This document shows positions 1 to 7,899 of a stretch of DNA of 64,000 bases, piece after piece. Under the pieces are notes generated by a model. The model made no database searches, was not told the DNA's origin, and worked only from the letters and a program-made list of their open reading frames with translations. Positions within the stretch are counted from its first letter, which is position 1. Each line of letters opens with the position of its first letter. The stretch lies in the NCBI GenBank assembly GCA_035278025.1, contig DATEJK010000107.1, positions 1 to 64,000 of the forward strand. The letters run 5' to 3'. Both the position numbers and the translations under genes were made by a program. The DNA is from JAICWP01 sp035278025. Lineage in GTDB: Bacteria; Acidobacteriota; Terriglobia; Terriglobales; Acidobacteriaceae.

Positions 1-72
1 CACGTAGATGACGTTGGAGGCGAAGTAGTAGAGGAACAGAAGCAGTGTGAGGAACTGGACCAGGGCGGACAT
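1..72 (-). CDS. N-terminus of a membrane glycosyltransferase (partial)
   Basis: Only the first 24 codons lie in the window and the gene continues beyond position 1. The start ATG (72..70) shares its A with the TGA stop of the HEAT-repeat gene upstream, a translational-coupling arrangement. The visible peptide begins MSALVQFLTLLLFLYYF and is one hydrophobic segment, as at the N-terminus of processive GT2 synthases (PgaC/BcsA-like). The neighbours, a YaiO-like barrel and a HEAT-repeat protein, fit an exopolysaccharide synthesis/export module. The glycosyltransferase assignment is inferred from context, because no catalytic motif is visible. Confidence 0.45.
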   Translation of the reverse strand, partial: MSALVQFLTLLLFLYYFASNVIYV

Positions 73-1274
73 CAGGAAGACACCTTGGGAGAGGCGCCCG
101 CCTGACCAGCCAGTTCCAGGCTGGCTTTGCCCCGCTCCAGGGAGTGCAGCAGGATGGGGGCGGCGAAGCGGCGGTCAGATTGGGATTCGAGGGCCTTGAC
201 TACGGCGTCGAACCTGCCGGAGCGATCCAGCTCGGAAATAAAAGCCTGCAGAGCATAGCGGTCTTCGGTGGCCACGATTCTGGCCAGAATCTCCTGCAGA
301 TCGGGCTCCATTTTGGCGAGCACGGTGGCGGCACGCTGGCGCACGTGACGGTTAAGGTCGCAGACGGCGCGCAACAGAACGCGGATTTTTCGTTTGTCGG
401 TGAGAAAACCGACGGCCACCACGGCGCGCAGGCGCACAAACCACTCGGGATCGTTGGCCAGCACGCTGAGGGTGGGGAACGCGAGGTCGGGATCAGCGTG
501 AGCCAGGGCGCGGGCCGCGGAAGCTCTTACTTCTGGCAAGGGGTCGGTGGCCAGCACCAGGAGTTCGTCGCCCAGTTCCGCCGAGGCCAACTCGCCCAGC
601 ACCCGCGCCAGTAGTTCGCGGGCTGGTCCGGAAGAGGACGGCAGATAGCTGACCAGGAGCTTAGCGCTGGCGCGGCAACAATTGGCCAGGGCATTCTTGA
701 TGGGGAAGTCGGGGAAGCCAGCCAACTCTCCCGAGAGCAGTCCCTCAATAATGGGAACGGCAGCCTGGGGAAGGGCGCTGCGGCCAAGACCGCGGATGGC
801 GGCCATGCGCGTATCGGGATCGCCGGCGGCGTCATTGAGAGCTTCGGCCAGAGCGGGAACTGCTTCCGGGGCGCGGGTGCGGCCCAAGGCGACCAGGGCC
901 ACGCGCCGGTTCCAGCCCTTGAAGTGCCGGGCCTGGTAAATTCTTTCGTCCAGCAGGCCGCTGGCACGCAGGCAGTGCAGGAGCTGCGGGAGCTCCTGCG
1001 GCCCGGCAGCCTCGACGCTATCCAGAAGAATAGATTCCACGATAGCGGAAGTGAAGGGATTGGCGCGCCACTGTTGGGGAGGAAGGGAGCCGCTGACGAT
1101 GCCCGGCCATTGGGCGCGGATTTGCAGGGTAGAGCGGTTCAGGCGCTCGAAGTAGCGGCCCCGGTACCAGCGCCGGAAGACGATAAAAGCGATGAGCAGA
1201 GCGATGGCGATGGCGGAGGCGAAAATTCCCTTGAGCACGAGCTCGGCGGGGAGCGCTTTAAAAACGGAAGCCAT
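72..1274 (-). CDS. Membrane-anchored HEAT-repeat protein
   Basis: 400 aa. Residues about 13-35 form one transmembrane helix followed by a basic stretch (FRRWYRGR), so the rest probably faces the cytoplasm. From about residue 115 to 370 there are repeated helical units of HEAT/PBS-lyase type, with motifs such as RVALVALGRTRAPEAVPAL and RMAAIRGLGRSA spaced about 30-35 residues apart. No enzyme motif is seen, so a scaffold or interaction role is likely. Its start overlaps the end of the upstream YaiO-like gene by 17 nt and its stop overlaps the next start by one base, so the three genes form an operon. The specific role is inferred from context. Confidence 0.8.
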   Translation of the reverse strand: MASVFKALPAELVLKGIFASAIAIALLIAFIVFRRWYRGRYFERLNRSTLQIRAQWPGIVSGSLPPQQWRANPFTSAIVESILLDSVEAAGPQELPQLLHCLRASGLLDERIYQARHFKGWNRRVALVALGRTRAPEAVPALAEALNDAAGDPDTRMAAIRGLGRSALPQAAVPIIEGLLSGELAGFPDFPIKNALANCCRASAKLLVSYLPSSSGPARELLARVLGELASAELGDELLVLATDPLPEVRASAARALAHADPDLAFPTLSVLANDPEWFVRLRAVVAVGFLTDKRKIRVLLRAVCDLNRHVRQRAATVLAKMEPDLQEILARIVATEDRYALQAFISELDRSGRFDAVVKALESQSDRRFAAPILLHSLERGKASLELAGQAGASPKVSS

Positions 1275-2571
1275 AGCTCACTCCCCCGCTGGTCTCGCTT
1301 CGCGCCTGGGAACGGTCCTGGGCGGCGATATATCCGCTGATGTCCTGGGTATTGTTCAGGACGAGGCGCAAACCGCCCCCGAAAGTGCGGGCGGCAAAGC
1401 GCCCGGTCTGGTCAATTTCCGCGAAAGATTCCGAGCCCACGGCAAACATCAGGTTGCCGGAGAGACGGCGGGCCAGGGGAAAGCCCAGACGAGTGCGGCC
1501 GTTGGGCTGCCAGTCGTGTCCGGGCACGCCGGAAAAGGCGCTGCGCGCCGCGCTGATGGAGAGCAGCCAAGTCCAGTCGCGGGGAAGATAGACCAGGGCG
1601 GTGCCCCCAAGGGTAAGAATGCGCGCGGTGGAATACCAGTACCAGTGCTGGTCGTAGGAAGTCTCGATGCCGCGAATAAATGGATTACCCAAGCGGAAGC
1701 CATGACCATAGCTGAACAGGGCCTCCGACTTGGGAATAACTCCGTGGTCATGGCCGCCGGCCCCGCCGACGGTCAGCCAGTTATTTCCGGGAAGGTTGCG
1801 GGTAACCATGCCGGTGAGTTTTCCGGCACGCTGGCCAAAGCGCTGATAGACGTCGAAGGAAAAGTTCGTGGCCCAGGAAGAATTCCAACGCGACGCCAGC
1901 GACAGGCTTTCGGTTGCGGCCGTGCCGGTGTAGTTAAAGCCATCAAAATCGCTGCCGATGCGCAACTGGTGGCGGGTTTCAGCGGCAAGGGATTCGAGGC
2001 CAAGGCGAGCGCCTGGTTCATTGCTGTTAAGGGCGAGCGCCTGGCGAAAATTAGAGCGCGCTTCCGCATTTCTCTTCAGGGCGGCGAGGACGCGGCCTCG
2101 GCGCACAAGTATGTCGGTTTGAGCCGGCGCCAATGATTGAGCGCGGTCAAGGATCTGCAGGGCTTCGGAGTCCTTGCCGTCCCAGTGCAATACGTCAGCC
2201 AATCCCAGCAGCATGTCAAGATCGTTGGGCTTCTGCGAGAGCACAAAGCGGTATTCGGTCTCCGCTTCGGCGTGGCGATTCTTCCAGGCCAGCAGCCGGG
2301 CATACCAGCCGTGAGCTTCCAAGTCCGAGGGATGAGCTATGATTCGCGCTTCGGCGAGGGCAAGGGCCTTATCCAGGTCACCGGCTTTGACGGCGGCCCG
2401 GACTGGCGACGACCAGTCAGGATTGGGCTCGGTAGCAAATGCTGGCACGACCATGAGCGCGGCCAGCAGCAGGCTTCCGAGCAGGCAAGCCGCCAGATTC
2501 CGGCCACGACGAACTGAGCTATGAGCCCAGGCGGGCCTTCCTGGTTGTCGGCAAATTCTCATGGCGCGCAC
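1258..2571 (-). CDS. TPR plus YaiO-type outer-membrane beta-barrel protein
   Basis: 437 aa. A signal peptide covers about residues 1-46 (basic n-region, LLGSLLLAALMVVPAFA core). Residues about 55-200 carry four TPR-like helical repeats (for example ALALAEARIIAHPSDLEAHG). From about residue 205 to the end the protein alternates beta-strands rich in W, Y and F, and it ends in F, typical of an outer-membrane barrel. TPR followed by a small barrel is the YaiO family layout, associated with exopolysaccharide export. First gene of the operon with the HEAT protein and a glycosyltransferase. An alternative start lies three codons downstream (2562). The transported substrate is unknown. Confidence 0.75.
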   Translation of the reverse strand: MRAMRICRQPGRPAWAHSSVRRGRNLAACLLGSLLLAALMVVPAFATEPNPDWSSPVRAAVKAGDLDKALALAEARIIAHPSDLEAHGWYARLLAWKNRHAEAETEYRFVLSQKPNDLDMLLGLADVLHWDGKDSEALQILDRAQSLAPAQTDILVRRGRVLAALKRNAEARSNFRQALALNSNEPGARLGLESLAAETRHQLRIGSDFDGFNYTGTAATESLSLASRWNSSWATNFSFDVYQRFGQRAGKLTGMVTRNLPGNNWLTVGGAGGHDHGVIPKSEALFSYGHGFRLGNPFIRGIETSYDQHWYWYSTARILTLGGTALVYLPRDWTWLLSISAARSAFSGVPGHDWQPNGRTRLGFPLARRLSGNLMFAVGSESFAEIDQTGRFAARTFGGGLRLVLNNTQDISGYIAAQDRSQARSETSGGVSYGFRF

Positions 2572-2812
2572 GAAGACACCGCTGGCGAATGCGCCAGACC
2601 TGGAGTCCGTCTGTTGTGGATGATAGTGTCGGCGGGAATGGCCGGAAGGTTACCTTAGTGCTGGTCCGGAGAAGGCCAGCAGGACAACACCAGCGTTCTG
2701 GGGCATAGGCCTTCAGGATCAGCAGTTTCCAGAGAGCCGGGAGCGCAATTTATGCCGGCGGTGTAGGGTTTTTTCCGCTTACGGCCGTAATCGGCAAAGA
2801 TTGGCGCTTCGC

Positions 2813-4111
2813 CTAATCGGCGGGGGCGGGAGCAGGCGCCGCCACCATCTGGACATCCTTCAGCTGCTGCAACTCGGCTAATGTGCGCGCCCATTCTTTG
2901 TGGTGTTTTTTGGTAGCGATGGGCGCATTTAAATTGCTGTAGAAAGCGAGAATGTTGTCGCGCAAGTCGGGAGTGACGCCATCGAAATGCCGCCGAGCCA
3001 AACCATCGAGCAGCGCGGCGTAGGTTTGGTCAGTGAGTTTGTATTCGCCGGCCCGGGTGGGTTCACCGGTATCAAAATCGCGGTCGTGCAACTGCAGGTT
3101 GCCGGCCTTGAGTTCGGCTAGCAGGCGGCGGTAGTTGGCGAGCGTCACATCCATGCTCTTCAGGTACATGTCCTCAGTCTGGGCGTTGGGAAGTACGAAA
3201 TCCACCGCCCGGAAGGGGCCGAACTTGGGGATGAGGTGAAAAAGAAAAGCGAGAAAGCGCGCGCCGCAACCCGGACGCCGGTATTGACTGCCCCATTCCC
3301 GCTCGTAATAGGAGCGGGACACGTGATAGAGGAAGCGCTTCTGGTTGCGATTGCGCTTTTCCTTCACCAGGTCGGCAGGCTTGATGAGGAGGGCGACCTT
3401 GGTCATCTCCGGAATGACCTTGCTGATGCCGCGCCGATAGGTGCCGATGGCAAGGTCCTCATTGTGAATGAGATCGGTGAGAGGGATTCCGTAGGTGCGC
3501 TTGAAGGCGCGCTCCAGGAGTGGGGTTGCTACTTCGAAGCCGATGAAATCGTGGTAACGGTCAGAGGCGAAGCGGTTCTTTGCCACCTGAGTCACGTCGA
3601 AGCCGAATTCGGTGCGGATGTGGGCTTTGGGGTCGTCCTCGTAGGTTACCGAGTCGCCGTATTTTTTGCGCAGCTTGGGGAAACGCACGGCCACGGCGCG
3701 ATTGATGTAGGGATGTCCGTTGAGGTCGGAAGCGTAGTGGGCGAGAGCGCCCAAGGCGAAAGAGAGTTCGTTCAGGTCGCTGGCTTCGGCGAACAGAGAC
3801 TCCACAAAGTAGCCGCTGCGCACGTAATGCGTGAGGTCGCTGAAACGTTTGTTGCCGAAAGGATAGTAGCCCATGTCCTGGATGAGGCAGCCGCCGTAGG
3901 CGTAGGCGTGGGCGCGGCGCAGGTCCTCGCGTGTAGCACTGGGGAAGCGCTGCATCAGCCAGGGGCGGATAGAGTCAGCCCAGACCAGGTCCACTACTTC
4001 TTCGTGGCTGAGCACGGAGTAGCTGAGCGAGTGCGGCGCGGTGGTGATCAAGAAAAAGAGCAGGCAGAGAACTGCAAACGCCCGCCTGCTCAATGGTTGA
4101 TGGGGCCACAT
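2813..4111 (-). CDS. Zinc-dependent phospholipase C-like exported protein
   Basis: 432 aa from the chosen start. The open frame extends 20 codons further upstream, but the start at about 4111 begins MWPHQPLSRRAFAVLCLLFF, a good signal peptide. The mature part has spaced His/Asp residues of the zinc-dependent phospholipase C / S1-P1 nuclease fold: SHEEVVDLVW, LGALAHYASDLNGHPYINRA, and further D and H residues. The family hydrolyses phospholipids or acts as a metal-dependent phosphoesterase; the substrate here cannot be told. Probably periplasmic. It is divergent from the TauE gene and stands alone. The C-terminus is a low-complexity Ala/Pro tail. Confidence 0.7.
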   Translation of the reverse strand: MWPHQPLSRRAFAVLCLLFFLITTAPHSLSYSVLSHEEVVDLVWADSIRPWLMQRFPSATREDLRRAHAYAYGGCLIQDMGYYPFGNKRFSDLTHYVRSGYFVESLFAEASDLNELSFALGALAHYASDLNGHPYINRAVAVRFPKLRKKYGDSVTYEDDPKAHIRTEFGFDVTQVAKNRFASDRYHDFIGFEVATPLLERAFKRTYGIPLTDLIHNEDLAIGTYRRGISKVIPEMTKVALLIKPADLVKEKRNRNQKRFLYHVSRSYYEREWGSQYRRPGCGARFLAFLFHLIPKFGPFRAVDFVLPNAQTEDMYLKSMDVTLANYRRLLAELKAGNLQLHDRDFDTGEPTRAGEYKLTDQTYAALLDGLARRHFDGVTPDLRDNILAFYSNLNAPIATKKHHKEWARTLAELQQLKDVQMVAAPAPAPAD

Positions 4112-4344
4112 GCGGGCTATCGTAACCTCTTCCCGGGGGCAAGAATGCAAACTGCCAGCCGATGATTGCAAGATGTTGGATGCAGCCAGAGCCGCTTTCG
4201 TACACGAACGAATGAAAAAGTTCGGGAGTTTGCAGGGAACTCAGGCGGCGATGCAGCGGAGCCAGCCGGTTTCAGGCAAGACCGTTGCGCCAATACCGGC
4301 TGGCGCAAGCTGAAAATATCTTCGTTGCGGTCAGGGAACCAGCG

Positions 4345-5073
4345 ATGATCTTCAACGTAGTACTCACTTTGGCTGCGCTGGCGGGAGGAGCAATCGCGTC
4401 AGTCGCCGGATTCGGGATTGGCAGCATTCTTACGCCCGCACTCGCGGCACGAATTGGAACCAAGCTGGCGGTAGCCGCTGTCTCGATTCCGCACGTTTGT
4501 GGCACGGTCTTGCGGCTCTGGGTGGTCCGGCAGCGGATCAATCGCCATGTAATCGTCAGCTTCGGCCTGGCCAGCGCGGCGGGCGGGCTGGCCGGAGCAT
4601 TGCTGCACACCAGGGTTCAGAGCGCTCTTCTGGGTTATGTGCTGGGCGCACTCCTGATTTTTGCCGCGACAATGGAGTTGACCGGCCTTTCATCCCGGCT
4701 GCGATTTGAAGGCTGGAGCGCATGGGCGGCGGGCGGCCTCTCCGGCCTGTTTGGAGGCCTGGTCGGCAACCAGGGCGGCATTCGTTCCGCCGCGCTGCTG
4801 GGTTTCGACATCTCGAAGGAGTCCTTTGTGGCCACGGCCACTGCGATTGCGCTGATGGTGGATGCGGCGCGCGTGCCGGTTTACGCCGCCACACAAGGCG
4901 CCCAGGTTGCCGCGCTTTGGCGGTTGATGGCGCTGATGGTTGCGGGCGTGATTGCGGGCACAATTCTTGGCTGGCGCGTGCTGCAGAGAATTCCTACCCC
5001 GGTGTTCCGGCGGGTGGTCGCCATTATCATTCTGGCCTTGGGAATTGCTATGTTCTTCATCTCAGGAAAGTGA
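4345..5073 (+). CDS. TauE/SafE family membrane permease
   Basis: 242 aa. The ATG at 4345 is preferred over the upstream in-frame ATG (4285) because AGGGA lies about 9 nt before it and the protein then begins directly with a hydrophobic segment. About seven to eight transmembrane helices. The N-terminal repeat has the family's glycine-rich signature (GGAIASVAGFGIGSILTPAL) and the second half repeats it (GGLSGLFGGLVGNQGGIRSA). The family exports sulfite, sulfoacetate or other small anions; the substrate is not deducible. The DoxX gene follows 11 nt downstream and is probably co-transcribed. Confidence 0.85.
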   Translation: MIFNVVLTLAALAGGAIASVAGFGIGSILTPALAARIGTKLAVAAVSIPHVCGTVLRLWVVRQRINRHVIVSFGLASAAGGLAGALLHTRVQSALLGYVLGALLIFAATMELTGLSSRLRFEGWSAWAAGGLSGLFGGLVGNQGGIRSAALLGFDISKESFVATATAIALMVDAARVPVYAATQGAQVAALWRLMALMVAGVIAGTILGWRVLQRIPTPVFRRVVAIIILALGIAMFFISGK

Positions 5074-5084
5074 GAGGAAGCGGT

Positions 5085-5567
5085 ATGGCTACAGGTACGG
5101 CCACCAATTCGCAGCCGGAAGGTTGCTGGCATAGGCTGATCAGGCCAGCCTGGAATTCGCGAGCTGTGTTCTTCATCAGGCTGGCGGTTGGGCTTGTGTT
5201 CTCCACCCAGGGGATGCTGAAGTACCTCGACCCTAACATGGGCGTGAACCGCTTCGCCAGGATCGGATTTTCGCATCCGGCTTTTACCGCCCATTTTGTG
5301 GGCGCATTTGAGATGGTGTGCGGAATTCTGGTGCTGCTGGGAATGTTGACGCGGATTGCCGCCATCCCCTTATTAGTTGTTATTTCCACCGCGATTGCTA
5401 CCACCAAGATTCCCGAACTGTCCCGGCCGGGTCAAGGCTTCTGGTTCATGGTGAGCGATGCGCGGACGGATTTCTCCATGCTGATGTCGCTGCTCTTCCT
5501 GCTGGCCGCAGGAGCCGGGCGCTGGTCGGTGGATTGGCTGCTGAGTTCCAGGAGTGAGCAGGGGTAA
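5085..5567 (+). CDS. DoxX family membrane protein
   Basis: 160 aa. The same frame is open far upstream, but the ATG at 5085 follows a GAGAGGAAG ribosome-binding site and lies 11 nt after the TauE stop. Four predicted transmembrane helices, with the DoxX-type first segment FFIRLAVGLVFSTQGMLKYL and the segment HFVGAFEMVCGILVLLG. DoxX-like proteins are small quinone/thiosulfate-oxidoreductase-associated or redox-stress membrane proteins; most are uncharacterised. The pairing with a TauE-type anion exporter hints at sulfur-anion handling, which is inference only. Confidence 0.85.
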   Translation: MATGTATNSQPEGCWHRLIRPAWNSRAVFFIRLAVGLVFSTQGMLKYLDPNMGVNRFARIGFSHPAFTAHFVGAFEMVCGILVLLGMLTRIAAIPLLVVISTAIATTKIPELSRPGQGFWFMVSDARTDFSMLMSLLFLLAAGAGRWSVDWLLSSRSEQG

Positions 5568-5585
5568 GGCTCGGCGCAGCGAAGA

Positions 5586-7751
5586 ATGCCGCTTGGCAGG
5601 CGCGCCACCAATGGCGTAGGCTGGCGCGCTATGCTCCATAAAATGCTGCGCCGTTTTGCTTGTCTGATTGCCATTCTCTGCCTGGCTTCTGCCGCCTGGG
5701 CGGGCTTCACCATCGAGCAGGTAATGAGCTTTTCCTTTCCCGACCACCTTGTGGCGGCCGCGAAGAGCGATCGCGTGGCCTGGGTGTTCAACCAGCGCGG
5801 GGTGCGTAACCTTTGGGTGGCAGAGGCGCCCGACTTCAAGGCTCATGCCCTGACGCATTACACGCAGGACGACGGTCAGGACGTGGCCGGGCTCGCGCTC
5901 ACTCCCGACGGCAGCACCGCGGTTTATACGCGTGGGACGCAGTTGTTCGAAGATAGCGAAGACGTCACCAATCCCACCAGCAACGTGCGAGGCGCCAAAC
6001 ATCAGGTGTGGGCGGTGGATATTTCCGGGGGAGAGCCACGCCTGCTGGGTGAAATCAACTGTAACAGCGAAGATTGCGAAGACCTGCAGATTTCGCCGGA
6101 TGGCAAGTGGGTGGCGTGGGCAGGGAAGAAAGAAATATGGATTGCGCCGGTGGCCGGGGGCAGCCCGGCGCGGCAACTGGCGCAGGTGCGAGGCGCGAAC
6201 GTGAGCCCGCGCTGGTCGCCGGACGGCAAGCGAATCGCCTTTGCCAGCCAGCGCGGCGACCACAACTTTATCGGGATCTACGATTTCAGCAAAGACAGCA
6301 TTCTGTACCTGGCGCCCAGCGTGGACCAGGACTCCATGCCGCGCTGGTCACCGGATGGGAGGTTGGTCGCCTTTGTGCGCCAGCCCGGGCGCGAGCGCGG
6401 GCTGCCCTTGATACCTGAGCGCCCGCATCCGTGGTCCATCTGGGTAGCGGACCCCAGCACGGGCGGGGGACACGAGATCTGGCACAGCGGTTCGGGGTTG
6501 AACGATTCGCTTCCAGAACTGACGGAAAATGTTTCCTTCAAATTTGCCTCGGGAAACCGCATTGTGTTCGCCTCGGAAGAGGATGGGTGGAACCATCTGT
6601 ACTCAATCAGCGCAGCGGGCGGCGCGCCCATCCGGCTCACGCCCGGGCAGTTCGAAGTGGAGGACGTGACGCTCAGCGCTGATGGCCGATACATTCTCTA
6701 CTCCTCCAACCAAGACGACGTGGACCGGCGGCACCTGTGGCGCGTGGCGGTGGACGGAGGAACGCCGCAAGCGCTTACCCGCGGCGAAACCATGGAGTGG
6801 ACCCCGGTGCAGACCGCCGACGGGCGCTACCTTTTGTGCCTGGGCTCCACCGCGACCACGCCGGCCATGCCTTACCTGGTAACCAGTAGTGGAAGAGAGA
6901 TGCTGGCCAAAGAGGCGCTGCCGGCGGATTTTCCTTCAGCGCAGCTGGTGGCGCCGCGGCAGGTGATCTTTCCCAGCACTGATGGCCTGCAGATCCACGG
7001 GCAGCTCTTCATTCCGCGCGGCCGTACCCGGCCGGGCCCGGCGCTGGTGTGGATGCACGGCGGGCCGATTCGGCAGATGATGCTGGGCTTCCACTACATG
7101 GGCTACTACCACAACGCGTATGCCGAAAACCAATATCTCACCAGCCTGGGCTACGTGGTGCTGTCGGTGAATTACCGCATGGGCATCATGTATGGGCGTG
7201 CGTTTCGCGAAGCACCCCATTGCGGCTGGAAGGGTGCGGCCGAATACCAGGACATCGTGGCTGCGGCGCATTATCTGCAGGCACTGCCTACGGTTGACCG
7301 GAACCGCATCGGGCTGTGGGGAGGGTCGTACGGCGGACTGCTCACGGCCATGGGGTTGGCGCGGAACTCCGATATTTTTGCCGCGGGGGTGGATTTTGCC
7401 GGCGTGCATGACTGGTCGGCTTTCCTGACCCAGTGGACCGGCTACAAGAATGCTCCCGACCTGGAGCAGGCCAGGAAGCTGGCGTGGGAATCGTCGCCCG
7501 ACGCTTCGGTGGAAGAGTGGAGGTCGCCGGTGCTGCTCATACAAGGCGATGACGATCCAGATGTGCCCTTCAGCCAGACGGTGGACCTGGCGCAGCGCCT
7601 GCGGGCGAATCATGTTCCCTTTGAGCAACTGGTGTTTCCGGATGAAGCCCACGATATGCTGCTATGGCGGAACTGGGTGGCAAGTTACCGGGCGACGGCG
7701 GAATTTTTTAACCGCATGCTGAAGCCCGATGGAGCGGCTGGGGGACAATAG
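5586..7751 (+). CDS. S9 family serine peptidase (prolyl oligopeptidase/DPP type)
   Basis: 721 aa from the first ATG; ATGs at 5631 and 5643 would put the signal peptide (MLRRFACLIAILCLASAAWA) at the very N-terminus and are plausible true starts. Residues about 60-460 form a WD40/TolB-like beta-propeller (repeated SPDGKWVAW and SPDGKRIAF units). The C-terminal alpha/beta hydrolase carries the catalytic triad: Ser581 in GGSYGG, Asp657 in GDDDPDV and His689 in DEAHD. It should cleave peptides in the periplasm. The propeller gates access, so small peptides are the likely substrates. It follows the DoxX gene by 18 nt with no strong ribosome-binding site. Confidence 0.88.
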   Translation: MPLGRRATNGVGWRAMLHKMLRRFACLIAILCLASAAWAGFTIEQVMSFSFPDHLVAAAKSDRVAWVFNQRGVRNLWVAEAPDFKAHALTHYTQDDGQDVAGLALTPDGSTAVYTRGTQLFEDSEDVTNPTSNVRGAKHQVWAVDISGGEPRLLGEINCNSEDCEDLQISPDGKWVAWAGKKEIWIAPVAGGSPARQLAQVRGANVSPRWSPDGKRIAFASQRGDHNFIGIYDFSKDSILYLAPSVDQDSMPRWSPDGRLVAFVRQPGRERGLPLIPERPHPWSIWVADPSTGGGHEIWHSGSGLNDSLPELTENVSFKFASGNRIVFASEEDGWNHLYSISAAGGAPIRLTPGQFEVEDVTLSADGRYILYSSNQDDVDRRHLWRVAVDGGTPQALTRGETMEWTPVQTADGRYLLCLGSTATTPAMPYLVTSSGREMLAKEALPADFPSAQLVAPRQVIFPSTDGLQIHGQLFIPRGRTRPGPALVWMHGGPIRQMMLGFHYMGYYHNAYAENQYLTSLGYVVLSVNYRMGIMYGRAFREAPHCGWKGAAEYQDIVAAAHYLQALPTVDRNRIGLWGGSYGGLLTAMGLARNSDIFAAGVDFAGVHDWSAFLTQWTGYKNAPDLEQARKLAWESSPDASVEEWRSPVLLIQGDDDPDVPFSQTVDLAQRLRANHVPFEQLVFPDEAHDMLLWRNWVASYRATAEFFNRMLKPDGAAGGQ

Positions 7752-7760
7752 TTCGTCTGA

Positions 7761-7827
7761 CAGCGGCTAAAGCCGGTACTTTTCTGTGCGGAATGAAGGC
7801 ACGCCGGAAGGCGTACCCTGATACGAT
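7761..7827. repeat. REP-like element, isolated copy
   Basis: This is a two-part palindromic repeat: AGCGGCTAAAGCCGGT, a short linker, then GGCACGCC-GGAA-GGCGTACC followed by CTGATACGA. It matches the elements clustered at 59.8-60.8 kb. Its second stem reads CGCC/GGCG where the cluster copies read CGGC/GCCG, so both arms changed together and pairing is kept. It sits in the gap between the S9 peptidase and the glycosyltransferase gene. Confidence 0.75.
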
Positions 7828-7899
7828 CCATTCGCGGGCGGGGCGCCGGCGGCACAACGTTTTCTGCTGTCCGCGGTGTATCGTGAAACGCAAGCTTCC

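Noticed and set aside
1192..2136. Long plus-strand frame opposite the YaiO/HEAT genes
   Set aside because: It is antisense to two genes with clear domains, crosses their boundary, has no recognisable domain, and its composition is that expected of a shadow frame in high-GC DNA.
3236..4165. 309-codon plus-strand frame opposite the phospholipase C-like gene
   Set aside because: Low-complexity Val/Gly/Ala/Glu sequence in the mirror frame; the minus-strand protein has the signal peptide and metal-site motifs.
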